A stretch of DNA of 64,000 bases, from contig NZ_LJJB01000015.1 in the NCBI RefSeq assembly GCF_001420695.1, positions 62,001-126,000 of the forward strand, read 5' to 3'. The stretch comes from Brevibacillus choshinensis (GTDB lineage: Bacteria > Bacillota > Bacilli > Brevibacillales > Brevibacillaceae). Made by a program: the position numbers and the translations under genes. Below are positions 25,180 through 33,255 of the stretch, one piece after another; positions within the stretch are counted from its first letter, which is position 1, and every line of letters begins with the position of its first letter. The notes below the pieces were generated by a model. It was not told where the DNA came from. It did not search any database and was given only the letters and a program-made list of their open reading frames with translations.

Positions 25180-25917
25180 TTATGGGCGAGTTGGTGGTTT
25201 TGGAGCATCATGCTGAGCGCCGTTGTACCATTCAATGTCTTCCCCATCATCGAAGTTCGTTCCCTGATGCTGGACTGCAAAGAATTGGAAGTTGACCTTT
25301 TTCAAAGCATCGCCTTGGAATTTGTTATCCGCTGTGCCTTTAAAAGTCAGTCTTACACGAACTGGATCCGCATCTGCAAGCGGTAGAGCTGGTAAGGCGT
25401 AATTGTAGAAGTTATCGGTCAAATCACCAGTTGTTACAGAGCTTTGATTGAGCTCCTTGAGGGTTCCTTTCCATACTTGCTTGAGAGGAAGGACTTCGCC
25501 GCTGAATACTTCAATCTGAATCTGATCAGCAAAATCGTCCACGCTGTTAACAATCTTATGCTTGTTGTCAATTTTGGAGTAAGTAGCCGATGCCGGATTT
25601 GCTCCATCAACATAATCCGCATTGTCGTAGGTTGCTTTCATGAAGACATCTCGGATGGATAACGTACCGCCATTCACGAGCTTGAATACTTTTTCTACGC
25701 TGTCACCCGGCTTCAGATTCCCGAGCTTGGATTCAAACAGATTGGTCCCAATCTCTCTGTCATTCAGCTTTTTCAATTCCAGATTCAACGTACCAGCTGC
25801 GTACGAACCTTGTGCCGTTTCCACGTCGGAGAAAGAAGCGTATGTACCTCCCCCAACCAAAGAGAGACCCGCGGCTGCGGAAAGAACGGCCATCATTACT
25901 TTTGTCTTAACACTCAT
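25180..25917 (-). CDS. TasA/CalY-family (camelysin-type) secreted matrix protein, copy 2
   Basis: A 245-residue protein of the CalY/TasA family (Peptidase_M73 entry). In Bacillus, TasA forms the fibres of biofilm matrix after processing by SipW. The signal (MSVKTKVMMAVLSAAAGLSLVGGGTYA) ends before SFSDVETAQGSYAAGTLNLEL, the typical start of the mature protein. LGNLKPGDSVEKVFKLVN is a family signature. The C-terminus ends in a Pro-rich APKPPTRP tail. It follows a close paralogue (26024) by 106 bases with an intercistronic hairpin between them. It is the last gene before a strong terminator. Confidence 0.9.
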   Translation of the reverse strand: MSVKTKVMMAVLSAAAGLSLVGGGTYASFSDVETAQGSYAAGTLNLELKKLNDREIGTNLFESKLGNLKPGDSVEKVFKLVNGGTLSIRDVFMKATYDNADYVDGANPASATYSKIDNKHKIVNSVDDFADQIQIEVFSGEVLPLKQVWKGTLKELNQSSVTTGDLTDNFYNYALPALPLADADPVRVRLTFKGTADNKFQGDALKKVNFQFFAVQHQGTNFDDGEDIEWYNGAQHDAPKPPTRP

Positions 25918-25980
25918 CTTGAAAGTCCTCCTTTTTACCCCAATGGCAGGGGAGATGGATGATCACTAGTTAAGTGAGAA

Positions 25981-26000
25981 CTGCCGGGGATTCCCGGCAG
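25981..26000 (-). terminator. Intercistronic hairpin between the two tasA-like genes
   Basis: CTGCCGGG pairs with CCCGGCAG across a 4-base loop. The minus strand downstream (TTCTCACTTAAC) is only weakly T-rich, so partial termination or mRNA stabilisation is more likely than full termination. Confidence 0.5.
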
Positions 26001-26023
26001 CTTCTCGTTTATTCATTCTGGAA

Positions 26024-26755
26024 TTAATGGCTTTCTGTTTGGCTAGCGTTTTCGTTCTCGATGTTTGTACCATCGTTGAACTCTTTGCCACTGAATTGTA
26101 CTGCGTTGAATTGGAATTTGATTTTGCTCAGCGTGTCGCCTTGGAATTTGTTTCCAGCCTCTTTGTTGAAGGTAAACTTGATGGTTACGCCATCTGTGTC
26201 TACTGGCAGAGCAGGCAAGCTATGGTTGCTAGTCTCGGAAGTGATGTCTGGAGTCCATTTGGTTTTCAGTTCTTTCAATGTACCTTCCCATACGCGGTTG
26301 GAATGAGTAGGGTTTGCGACTGGGTCTCCACCATAAACTTCAACTTTGATTTGATCAGCAAAATCGTCAGCACTGTTTGTGAAAGCAGATCCCAAGTATT
26401 TGGAGTCAATCTTAGCGCGGAGTGGGTTGCTAGAATCGTTACCATCTTTGTAATCGCCGTTTTCATAAGTAGCTTGGAAGAATACGTCTTTGATCGACAG
26501 GGTACCAGCATTGGTCAGCAAGAATTTTTTCGTTACGCTGTCTCCTGGTTTCAGGTTAGCCAGTTTGGATTCAAATACGCCAGAACCCAGAGCGCTTCCG
26601 TTCAATTTTTTCAGTTCGAGGTTCAACGTACCTGCTGCGTAGCTATTTTCTGCTGTTTCAGTGTCAGAGAATGCCGCGAAAGTTCCGCCACCGATCAAGG
26701 AAATACCGAGTGCTGCCGATGCTACGCCCATGCCCAATGCTTTTTTAAGACTCAT
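26024..26755 (-). CDS. TasA/CalY-family secreted matrix protein, copy 1
   Basis: This 243-residue protein starts at the ATG at 26755, 8 bases after GGAGG. The signal ends near GGGTFA, followed by AFSDTETAENSYAAGTLNLEL, the classical TasA/CalY mature start. Family segments FESKLANLKPGDSVTKKFLLTN, SADDFADQIKVEVYGG and NKFQGDTLSKIKFQFNAVQ are shared with copy 2 downstream. It follows the sipW gene (26862) and should be cleaved by that ER-type peptidase. The arrangement sipW-tasA matches the tapA-sipW-tasA operon of Bacillus subtilis; no TapA-like gene is recognised. Confidence 0.92.
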   Translation of the reverse strand: MSLKKALGMGVASAALGISLIGGGTFAAFSDTETAENSYAAGTLNLELKKLNGSALGSGVFESKLANLKPGDSVTKKFLLTNAGTLSIKDVFFQATYENGDYKDGNDSSNPLRAKIDSKYLGSAFTNSADDFADQIKVEVYGGDPVANPTHSNRVWEGTLKELKTKWTPDITSETSNHSLPALPVDTDGVTIKFTFNKEAGNKFQGDTLSKIKFQFNAVQFSGKEFNDGTNIENENASQTESH

Positions 26756-26861
26756 GATAAATTCCTCCATTTTTTTGCCCGTACTCGGGCTTATTTGATT
26801 TTTTATTTTTTGAACCCTTATGGCTGTCATAAGGAGTTGCAAACAAGGGAAGGTACTTCGT

Positions 26862-27401
26862 TTAATTGGCCGCCTTGCTCTCCAATTGGTTGATTGCTTT
26901 ACGAATGCTCAGGATCGAGTAGCCTAGCAGGAACACCCCTGGGGTAATCATCAGGATGACTGCTCCTGTTTTGGATCTTACGAAATCTAGCAGATAGCTG
27001 AGGTTGGGAACCGTGATGCCCATGTATTGACCTACGATGTTTTCTGCACGAACAGGCTCTGGATCAGCCTTCTGGTTGTTGTCGCCTTTGGTCACATACG
27101 ATACGTTCTGGCCATTTTTCAGTACATCCACCACTCTGTGCGTGACGAGCTTGTCGTCAGCTACTCGGAACGTAATGACATCCCCTTTTTGAAAACGATT
27201 CATGTCACCACCTGGTTTGATCACAATCACAGAGCCAGTCATGAAGGTCGGTTCCATAGAGCCTGATAAGACGCCCTTCATTTGAAAGCCGAAGAATTTC
27301 GGTTCGCCATCAGAAGCCTTTGAAACGACAACCGCTGACGCCATCACGATCAGGATCGCTGCGAAGATCCACGTCACGATTCTGCTGATCCATTTTTTCA
27401 T
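26862..27401 (-). CDS. sipW: ER-type signal peptidase I (SipW)
   Basis: A 179-residue signal peptidase of the ER (SipW) type with an N-terminal and a C-terminal membrane segment. The nucleophile is Ser48 in LSGSMEP. The usual bacterial lysine is replaced by His88 (VTHRVV), the hallmark of the archaeal/ER class. YVTKGDNNQKADPEPV is the conserved region after it. In Bacillus SipW processes TasA and TapA and also affects surface biofilm. It lies 7 bases after a second such peptidase and directly before tasA-like copy 1. Confidence 0.95.
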   Translation of the reverse strand: MKKWISRIVTWIFAAILIVMASAVVVSKASDGEPKFFGFQMKGVLSGSMEPTFMTGSVIVIKPGGDMNRFQKGDVITFRVADDKLVTHRVVDVLKNGQNVSYVTKGDNNQKADPEPVRAENIVGQYMGITVPNLSYLLDFVRSKTGAVILMITPGVFLLGYSILSIRKAINQLESKAAN

Positions 27402-27408
27402 TCTCTTT

Positions 27409-27954
27409 TCACCTTACCTTTGCGTGTTGATCTCGACTCTTTACTTCTTCTTCTCCAGCCAGTCGATTGACTTTCCGCAGCGAGCTAATGACGAGATAGC
27501 AGCCAGGGATAGCCGAAAGCAAGAATATTCCGACTTTAGACTGAACAAACGTCACGACGTATCCCATGTACGGCAGCCAGTAATGCACTTTCCCCATCAC
27601 TTTTTCGGGGGGGACTGGCGTTTGGTCGGCTACGTTGTTGGCATCGCCTTTCGTAATCAGCTTGCCTTCCTGAATTTCGACCACGCGATGGGTGACGGTA
27701 TAACCATCCGGGTGAGCGTAGGTAATGATGTCACCTGTTCGGATTTCCGTGAAAGGGGCTGGCTTTACGGCTACAATGCTACCGGTATCAAACTCGGGAG
27801 ACATCGAACCACTGAGCACGACCCGCAACTCATACCCGAGCAGGCTTGTCTTTCCTTGCGTCACCTTCCCGTACAAAAGCAAACCATTCAAGGCGACCAC
27901 GAGAACAAAGAGGATGGTGATCATGAGCGAAAAGGTCTTCTTCATGATGGTCAC
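27409..27954 (-). CDS. ER-type signal peptidase I (second SipW-like)
   Basis: A second SipW-type peptidase, 181 residues, with Ser50 in LSGSMSP and His89 in VTHRVV, plus the ITKGDANNVADQTPV region. It starts at a GTG (27954) about 8 bases after GAGAGGG; the ATG four codons later is also possible. It is only moderately similar to the next gene downstream, so this is not a recent duplication. Each peptidase may serve different CalY-like substrates. It is the first gene after the terminator at 28165, so a promoter must lie in the 200 bp upstream. Confidence 0.93.
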   Translation of the reverse strand: MTIMKKTFSLMITILFVLVVALNGLLLYGKVTQGKTSLLGYELRVVLSGSMSPEFDTGSIVAVKPAPFTEIRTGDIITYAHPDGYTVTHRVVEIQEGKLITKGDANNVADQTPVPPEKVMGKVHYWLPYMGYVVTFVQSKVGIFLLSAIPGCYLVISSLRKVNRLAGEEEVKSRDQHAKVR

Positions 27955-28164
27955 ATCGTAAGCCCTCTCTTTCTGTGGTGTCTTCCTTACATTTCCTATC
28001 TTACTTGTTAACTAATTTGTCATCTTCCAGCGTCAGGGTGATCTTGCACGAGATACCGGGATGATAACTTTTTCCTTTCGGGATGAAGGTCACTCTCTGC
28101 GGCGATGACCCCTCCTCATCCTAAAGGAGGATGCCTATCTCCCCCTTTTTGAGAGCAACACTAT

Positions 28165-28195
28165 AAAAAGACCCAGCAAGGAAATCCTCGCTGGG
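28165..28195 (-). terminator. Terminator of the upstream part of the matrix locus
   Basis: CCCAGCGAGGA pairs with TCCTTGCTGGG (one mismatch) and is followed by TCTTTTT on the minus strand. It divides the locus into two transcription units. Confidence 0.8.
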
Positions 28196-28235
28196 CAAGT
28201 ATGGGGTATTTTGTGCGGCTTACGTCATTCCATCC

Positions 28236-29042
28236 TCACAGACGCGCTGTGTCGCTCGCGGGAGGATCAACTTGGGTACTTGGGGAACCGGATGGCGTAC
28301 CCTCCTGCGGATTCGTCACGGGGGAATCGGTCCCTGGGTCTTGCGGAGATGGAGGTGCCGGGCCGCTGGGATCCGTAGAGGGAGTCGTCGGTGTCTCAGA
28401 ACCGGTAGACGGCGGCTGTGCAGGTTCCGTCGTGTTTCCCCCCGGTGCAGGTGTATCTGGCGTAGTTGGAGTGCTCGGCGGATTCGGTGCAGCTTCCTCC
28501 GTCACATCCGTGGATTCCCGATAAGAAGTACTGATCGTAAGCGGAATGGTCAAGGCGTAGAACCCTCCCAATGCCGTTACTCGCAGCTCTCCTTTCTCGG
28601 TCTCGCTCTTTCTCTTGTCCCACGCACTCTTGCGGCTATGCGTAATACGAAAGGCAATTCCTTTTTCCGCTTCAACGCGTTCCACGATTACTTCACTCGC
28701 CGCTTCACCCGTCAGCGTGATATTTTCCACGTCCAGATCCAAATGCGAACGCTGAGGCGTAAATGAAATGACTTGTGAGCCTTCCATCACGGCGAGCTTG
28801 CTGTCTTTGGATTCAGACGAAGATCCATCGGCATTCACGGTACGCGTGATCTTGATGCGTTTTTCCACTTTCGTTTTCAATACAATCTCTTCCGTTTCCG
28901 TCACAAAGACGTCTTCATTGGTACCAGTTGAAACGGGGGATACCTGCTTCTTTTCACTGGTCAAAAATGAGAGCGTTCCATCCAGAGGTACGATGTTCAG
29001 CACGAGCGTAGCTGCCATCAACCCCATCGCCAGTCTCTTCAA
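28236..29042 (-). CDS. Secreted protein with Pro/Thr/Ser-rich C-terminal third
   Basis: I do not recognise a family. The 268-residue protein starts with a signal-like segment (MKRLAMGLMAATLVLNIVPL). A middle part of about 150 residues is predicted to be beta-rich with many Lys/Glu (VFVTETEEIVLKTKVEKRIK). The last 85 residues are almost purely Pro, Thr, Ser, Gly, Asp and Gln (TTPDTPAPGG, PSTGSETPT). Such tails span the wall or form flexible linkers. There is no LPXTG sorting signal. It lies 11 bases after the CalY-like gene at 29054 and closes the upstream transcription unit, so a role at the cell surface or in the matrix is likely. Confidence 0.7.
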   Translation of the reverse strand: MKRLAMGLMAATLVLNIVPLDGTLSFLTSEKKQVSPVSTGTNEDVFVTETEEIVLKTKVEKRIKITRTVNADGSSSESKDSKLAVMEGSQVISFTPQRSHLDLDVENITLTGEAASEVIVERVEAEKGIAFRITHSRKSAWDKRKSETEKGELRVTALGGFYALTIPLTISTSYRESTDVTEEAAPNPPSTPTTPDTPAPGGNTTEPAQPPSTGSETPTTPSTDPSGPAPPSPQDPGTDSPVTNPQEGTPSGSPSTQVDPPASDTARL

Positions 29043-29053
29043 GTGGCTCCCCC

Positions 29054-29725
29054 CTACTCTGCAAAAATCGCAATCGCTGTGGCTTGTTTTGCTAGAAAGC
29101 GTAGCTCCAGCTCCCCATTTAGGGACTGATAGGAATGATCGACGCCTTCTGCTGGCAAATACACCGTTATCAAAAAGGGTTTATCTCCTTCATTCGCTGA
29201 AAACTCTCCCTCGGTTCCATTCGACCGGATGATTCCCGGCTGTTCTTGGTGCAATTCCCTCACCAAGCCGTCGTATACTTCCTGGCCGCCTTCGGTAATC
29301 CGTACACGAAGCACTTCCTCCAGCTTTTGTGCCGCACCTGAAGTACCCGTATCTTTTACCCGCGCTACGATTTTGTAGTGGAAGTCCAGGTCGCTTGCAC
29401 CTTTGGAAAGGGTCGCTTTGATCTGGCGGGCATCTCCCGGTATCATTTTCGCCAAATCGACTACCTGATTGCCCCCCTGCATGACTTGCCACTCGCTGCC
29501 AAAGCTGGTGGAAGAAATATCGAGGAGTCCGACAGCAAACTCATGCCCGGTATCCTTGACTTCCTGCCACATCCAACTGTAAGTCGTAGCAGGCTGGCCC
29601 CACAGTGACAGCGCGACACCCACTAAGAAGACGCTGCCGATGATCTGATCCCGGAGAGGGACAAAACGTGCTCTCGTTCTTGACCTCGAGCGCGTTCTGG
29701 ATCGCCCGCTCTGCTCATCGCGCAT
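29054..29725 (-). CDS. CalY-like exported protein with Arg/Ser-rich N-terminus
   Basis: The 223-residue protein starts at the ATG at 29725, which overlaps the end of the beta-helix gene (stop at 29715) by 11 bases. The first 25 residues alternate Arg with Ser and Thr (GRSRTRSRSRTRARF). A membrane or signal segment follows (QIIGSVFLVGVALSLWG), and then a CalY-type start (PATTYSWMWQEVKDTGHEFAVGLLDIS). The rest (MIPGDARQIKATLSKGASDLDFHYKIVA, ITVYLPAEGVDH) shares the beta-sandwich pattern of the other CalY-like proteins here. SipW-type processing is probable. The long basic leader is unusual for this family. Confidence 0.7.
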   Translation of the reverse strand: MRDEQSGRSRTRSRSRTRARFVPLRDQIIGSVFLVGVALSLWGQPATTYSWMWQEVKDTGHEFAVGLLDISSTSFGSEWQVMQGGNQVVDLAKMIPGDARQIKATLSKGASDLDFHYKIVARVKDTGTSGAAQKLEEVLRVRITEGGQEVYDGLVRELHQEQPGIIRSNGTEGEFSANEGDKPFLITVYLPAEGVDHSYQSLNGELELRFLAKQATAIAIFAE

Positions 29726-31034
29726 ACTTGTTGTTTTCCAAGTACACATCTGCTTTGTACAAATGGAGAGCCAGCTTCTTCGTACCAACGACTTCTCCCT
29801 CGATCTCCTTAAATCCGTCAATGCCATCACCTACCCGCACTCCGCCGCTTTCCACCGCGTATTGGTTGACTTTGGTGAAATCGTTGTCGACAATCTGGAC
29901 CTGCGTTTCTTTATCATTGGCGATCACAACCGCGTGCTTGCCACCGCTGAATGTGTTATTGGCGATCAGTGCAGCTTTGATGGTTTGATTGAGGACAATG
30001 GCCTGATCAGCACCTTCGAAGACGCTATCCTTTACAGTCAGACCTTCGAGGAATTTCCCGCCTTCAGAGCCTACCTCTGTAGCAACGTCCACTGCCCCGG
30101 CTGTTCGGATCGCTTCGTCAAATCCACTGCTAAATGTGCAATTGCGGAAGCTTACATTGGAGCCGACCAACAAACCAGTTCCCCGACCTTCAAATCGGAT
30201 TCCTTCAAAGGACGCATCGTGCACCTCAAGCTCGTCTGCACGGATAATAACTTTGCCTTCCTGACCCGGTGCTGCCTTCCAGGTAATGTGCTTCGGGAGC
30301 TCCATTCCGCTCAAATCATAAGATCCAGCTGCCAGCACGAAGGTCATTCCTTTGGCTGCCGTGCCGTCCTTTTGCTTGGAGCTTTCTTCATCTCCCACGC
30401 GGTTGGCCAGCTTCATCGTGTCTAGCAGCTGCTTCCCGCTCAGGTCCTGCGGGGTGAAGGTCATGACAGGTCCACCCTGCGCAAAGTAATCGCCGTTCTC
30501 CTGTTGGGTAGCGAGAAAGCCGAAATTGACCTCCGCTGATTTTTCCTGCACCTCGTTCCCAGTGCTCTCAGGCAGATAGACGGTAAAATGAAGCTGATCC
30601 CGCTCGCCCTTATCCAGCTCAGGGATGACTACGTTTGCTTGAGTCAAGGTGCTGATGCGTCCGTGATAGAGCAGCTCATCGTCGCTGGTGCGGCGAATCT
30701 CCGCCACCAATTGGTCGTAGACGATGTCATCTCCATCCGCCTTTTCCGCCAGCAAAGCGTATTTCACAGGTACATCACTGCTGTTTTCTACGCTCAGTGT
30801 CTTTTCTACTCGAATCCCTGGCAGGAATGGCTGGTCTGCTTCTGCCTGGAATTTCGCTTTGTTCTCACCCAGACTGATTTCCAATTTCCCAGCAGCAAAT
30901 GTCGTAGAGTCCTCTACCTGGCTCGTAAAATACGCGTACGTCCCAAAGCTGGTGCTCGCTGCGATGGAAGAGATGACAGCCGAACCTATGATGATCCGCT
31001 TCCACGGCCAGTTTTTCACCTGTTCCCACTTCAT
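29715..31034 (-). CDS. CalY-like domain fused to a right-handed parallel beta-helix
   Basis: This 439-residue exported protein has two parts. Residues 1-165 are CalY/TasA-like: a signal with IIIGSAVISSIAASTSFGTYA, then YFTSQVEDSTTFAAGKLEISLG and PVKYALLAEKADGDD. From about residue 190 the sequence changes to repeated short beta-strand turns with Asn and Asp (GLLVGSNVSFRNCTFSSGF, TVKDSVFEGADQAIVLNQ, ALIANNTFSGGKHAVVI, VQIVDNDFTKVNQYAVE). This is the NosD/pectate-lyase type parallel beta-helix. Such folds bind or cleave polysaccharide, so a matrix protein joining fibre and exopolysaccharide is a reasonable idea. The gene overlaps the upstream sipW-like gene (ATGA) and the CalY-like gene after it. 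Confidence 0.82.
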   Translation of the reverse strand: MKWEQVKNWPWKRIIIGSAVISSIAASTSFGTYAYFTSQVEDSTTFAAGKLEISLGENKAKFQAEADQPFLPGIRVEKTLSVENSSDVPVKYALLAEKADGDDIVYDQLVAEIRRTSDDELLYHGRISTLTQANVVIPELDKGERDQLHFTVYLPESTGNEVQEKSAEVNFGFLATQQENGDYFAQGGPVMTFTPQDLSGKQLLDTMKLANRVGDEESSKQKDGTAAKGMTFVLAAGSYDLSGMELPKHITWKAAPGQEGKVIIRADELEVHDASFEGIRFEGRGTGLLVGSNVSFRNCTFSSGFDEAIRTAGAVDVATEVGSEGGKFLEGLTVKDSVFEGADQAIVLNQTIKAALIANNTFSGGKHAVVIANDKETQVQIVDNDFTKVNQYAVESGGVRVGDGIDGFKEIEGEVVGTKKLALHLYKADVYLENNKYAR

Positions 31035-31597
31035 GTTAGTTCCCCCTCAATCGTCTCGTTCTCGGCCGAAGCTTGTTTCAAGTCCTTTTTGGTGCCAGAT
31101 CGACGCTGTGTATATACGACAAAAAGCAAAAATCCGATGAGTATGAAAAACATCGTCAACGGCTCCTTGAGAAGCTGCTGAAGGGATGCTGCAAACGGAA
31201 TCGTATAAACGACCTGTCCTACCAAACGGTTTGGGTCTGTCCACCCGCCATCTGCCTCATGATTGGCGTCGCCCTTGGTCTGCAGATAACCGTTCTCCAG
31301 TCGCGAAACAACGCGGTGCGTAATGAGTGAGCGAGACTGATCATCCTTCCAATACGTGACGATGTCGCCTGTCTGGGGTACTTTTCCTGTGTAGCGAGTC
31401 ACAATCACCATGTCACCTGCATCAATCGTAGGGGCCATGCTTCCTGTCAAGACGGATAAGACTCTCCAGTTGCCCAGTCCGGGTATCCGATCAGAGTTCC
31501 ATTGGCTACTAGCGTACAGGAAGAGATTGAGGATGAAAAAAAGGGCAAGCAACACAAGCCCTATACGCTTAGTCCAAACCACTCCCACTCCGACCAC
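31031..31597 (-). CDS. ER-type signal peptidase I (third SipW-like)
   Basis: The third SipW-type peptidase, up to 188 residues, with Ser53 in TGSMAP, His94 in ITHRVV and the LQTKGDANHEADG region, and membrane segments near residues 12-29 and 160-176. A GTG at 31597 is used here, but the GTG at 31588 has better spacing from AAGGGG. Its stop overlaps the start of the CalY/beta-helix gene (ATGA), which suggests that this peptidase matures that fusion and the CalY-like protein after it. It is the first gene of the upstream half of the matrix locus. Confidence 0.93.
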   Translation of the reverse strand: MVGVGVVWTKRIGLVLLALFFILNLFLYASSQWNSDRIPGLGNWRVLSVLTGSMAPTIDAGDMVIVTRYTGKVPQTGDIVTYWKDDQSRSLITHRVVSRLENGYLQTKGDANHEADGGWTDPNRLVGQVVYTIPFAASLQQLLKEPLTMFFILIGFLLFVVYTQRRSGTKKDLKQASAENETIEGELT

Positions 31598-31733
31598 CCC
31601 TTTTTCTCATTGTACGAGGTTCGACTGCCTCTATCTTCCACCGTCGGAGGGACTCCGGTTGCTTGGAAGGAGGAAGATTTTTAGCAGACAGGTTGAGCCC
31701 CTCTCATACTGAAGGATGAGGCAGGAGGAGGGT

Positions 31734-31766
31734 ACAAAAAAATACTGCCCTGATTCAGGCAGTATT
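31734..31766 (-). terminator. Terminator of the zinc-ribbon gene
   Basis: AATACTGCC pairs with GGCAGTATT (9-bp stem, 8-base loop) and is followed by T7 on the minus strand. Confidence 0.88.
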
Positions 31767-31964
31767 CTCGTCCAGTTGATTCAGTTGACGGTCAGGAAAA
31801 GCAAATCGATAGGAAGCAAAAGGACGTATCAGTACGAAGCGGATCACGGCAGGAGAAGCCTTTTGCATGGTGAGATCCTTGCTACAGTATGGACAAATCC
31901 ATCTGTACCAATCCCCGCTGCTAAACGAGTGGTTTTTGCAGCGCGCACACCATTTTTGCATCAT
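31755..31964 (-). CDS. Small zinc-ribbon protein
   Basis: About 69 residues starting at the ATG pair at 31964/31961, after a GGGGGGAAGG box. Two CxxC pairs (CARC and CPYC, 16 residues apart, WYRW between) make a zinc ribbon or rubredoxin-like knuckle at the N-terminus. The C-terminal half is basic and aromatic (SPAVIRFVLIRPFASYRFAFP). It has no signal peptide. The function is unknown; small zinc ribbons often bind nucleic acid or a protein partner. It lies between the HD-GYP gene and the matrix locus on the same strand and overlaps its own terminator. Confidence 0.6.
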   Translation of the reverse strand: MMQKWCARCKNHSFSSGDWYRWICPYCSKDLTMQKASPAVIRFVLIRPFASYRFAFPDRQLNQLDENTA

Positions 31965-32059
31965 GAGCCTTCCCCCCCTCTTTCCCCTCACTCTATCAAG
32001 GCTTTGGGTGAAATCCTATCCGTAAGCAGTCTGATTGGCTCTATCCATCAGGATGAGGA

Positions 32060-33214
32060 CTAGCCAACCATCGGGGGGACGTTGGAGACTTTCGTAGGTG
32101 AATGAATCTGTACCGATTTGACAAACGCCTTGACTACTTTGTCATCATACTTTGTCCCTGCCATCGTGCATATTTCCTCAAAAGCCTCTTCGATCGTAGA
32201 GGTTTGGCGATAATTCCGCGTCGTGGTCATTGCCAGAAAGCTCTCGACGATCCCCAGAATTTGAGCGAGGAGAACAATATCATCTCCTTTCAGCTTCTTC
32301 GGATACCCAGTGCCGTCTAATCGCTCGTGATGATCCTGCAGCGCACGCACGACTCGAGCAAAGGACGGCTCATCCCGAAACATTTCATAGCCAAACTGAC
32401 TATGCTCCTGAATGATCTGGAATTCAAACGTCGTCAGCTTTTCATTCGTTTCAAACACGTAATCAGGGAATTTGATCCGACTGACGTAATGCAGCAAGGA
32501 AAGGAGATTGATTTCCCAATCATTCACCCGTTCATTGGGGAACTCACGCAGCATTCGTTTAATCAGTCGGCTCATTTGCTCGATTTCCCTGCTACTCGTC
32601 TGTGTTTTTCGCTCAACGATGGGAACCAGTGTATTTAAGAGTGTGATGGCATATTCCCGATTATGCTCCTCTGTAGCTGACTTCGCCTCGCCCATCCTTT
32701 TTTGGAGCGTAGTAAAACCGATCCAGGTGCATATGGCGCTCGCCGCTGCTAGCGTCAGATGAAAAAAGATATCCATGCTGAACGCTTCGTTCTGTCCCAC
32801 TCCCAGGCTCAATGCATAAAGCAAATAGCTTATCGTACTCCACACAAGGATAAGTGAGCGATCGTAAAAGAAACTGAGATAGATCGGAAAAAGGATAAAA
32901 ACGGTCCATAACCCAGTAAAGTGCTGGGGATTGTACAAGCAAAAAAACAGAAGCAGCGATGTGCATAAAAAAGCAGAAGCGTGGAGCGAATAAGCCTCAG
33001 GGAGCACGTAACGCTTGTGCAGAACGTAGACCGTCCAACTGACAGCCGCGCATACGACCAAGCCAACTATCGCTGTCCATTGGTTTGAAATGATCTCAAG
33101 TGCTTGCAAGAGGACAGCCATTGCCGCATCGACACTGACCAAAATTGATATCCAGTAAAACATGGCATCAGCTAGGTAACTAGTGTGGTTTTTGTTTCTT
33201 TTCCTCTGCTTCAT
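32060..33214 (-). CDS. Membrane protein with degenerate HD-GYP domain
   Basis: The 384-residue protein has six or so N-terminal membrane segments (residues 15-190) and a cytoplasmic HD-GYP-type domain (about 200-365). HD-GYP domains degrade cyclic di-GMP. The GYP part is kept (DHHERLDGTGYPKKLKGDDI), and the His of QEHSQFG is present. The name-giving HD dyad is changed to HY (LLSLLHYVSRIKFP), and the Asp of the usual IADVYDAL is replaced (ILGIVESFLAM). Loss of two metal ligands suggests a non-catalytic sensor. It lies downstream of a two-component system on the same strand (41-bp gap), so it may be part of that signalling unit. Confidence 0.85.
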   Translation of the reverse strand: MKQRKRNKNHTSYLADAMFYWISILVSVDAAMAVLLQALEIISNQWTAIVGLVVCAAVSWTVYVLHKRYVLPEAYSLHASAFLCTSLLLFFCLYNPQHFTGLWTVFILFPIYLSFFYDRSLILVWSTISYLLYALSLGVGQNEAFSMDIFFHLTLAAASAICTWIGFTTLQKRMGEAKSATEEHNREYAITLLNTLVPIVERKTQTSSREIEQMSRLIKRMLREFPNERVNDWEINLLSLLHYVSRIKFPDYVFETNEKLTTFEFQIIQEHSQFGYEMFRDEPSFARVVRALQDHHERLDGTGYPKKLKGDDIVLLAQILGIVESFLAMTTTRNYRQTSTIEEAFEEICTMAGTKYDDKVVKAFVKSVQIHSPTKVSNVPPMVG

Positions 33215-33255
33215 GGGGTACCCTCTTTACAGTTTTTCCTTAAGACGGACGACCC

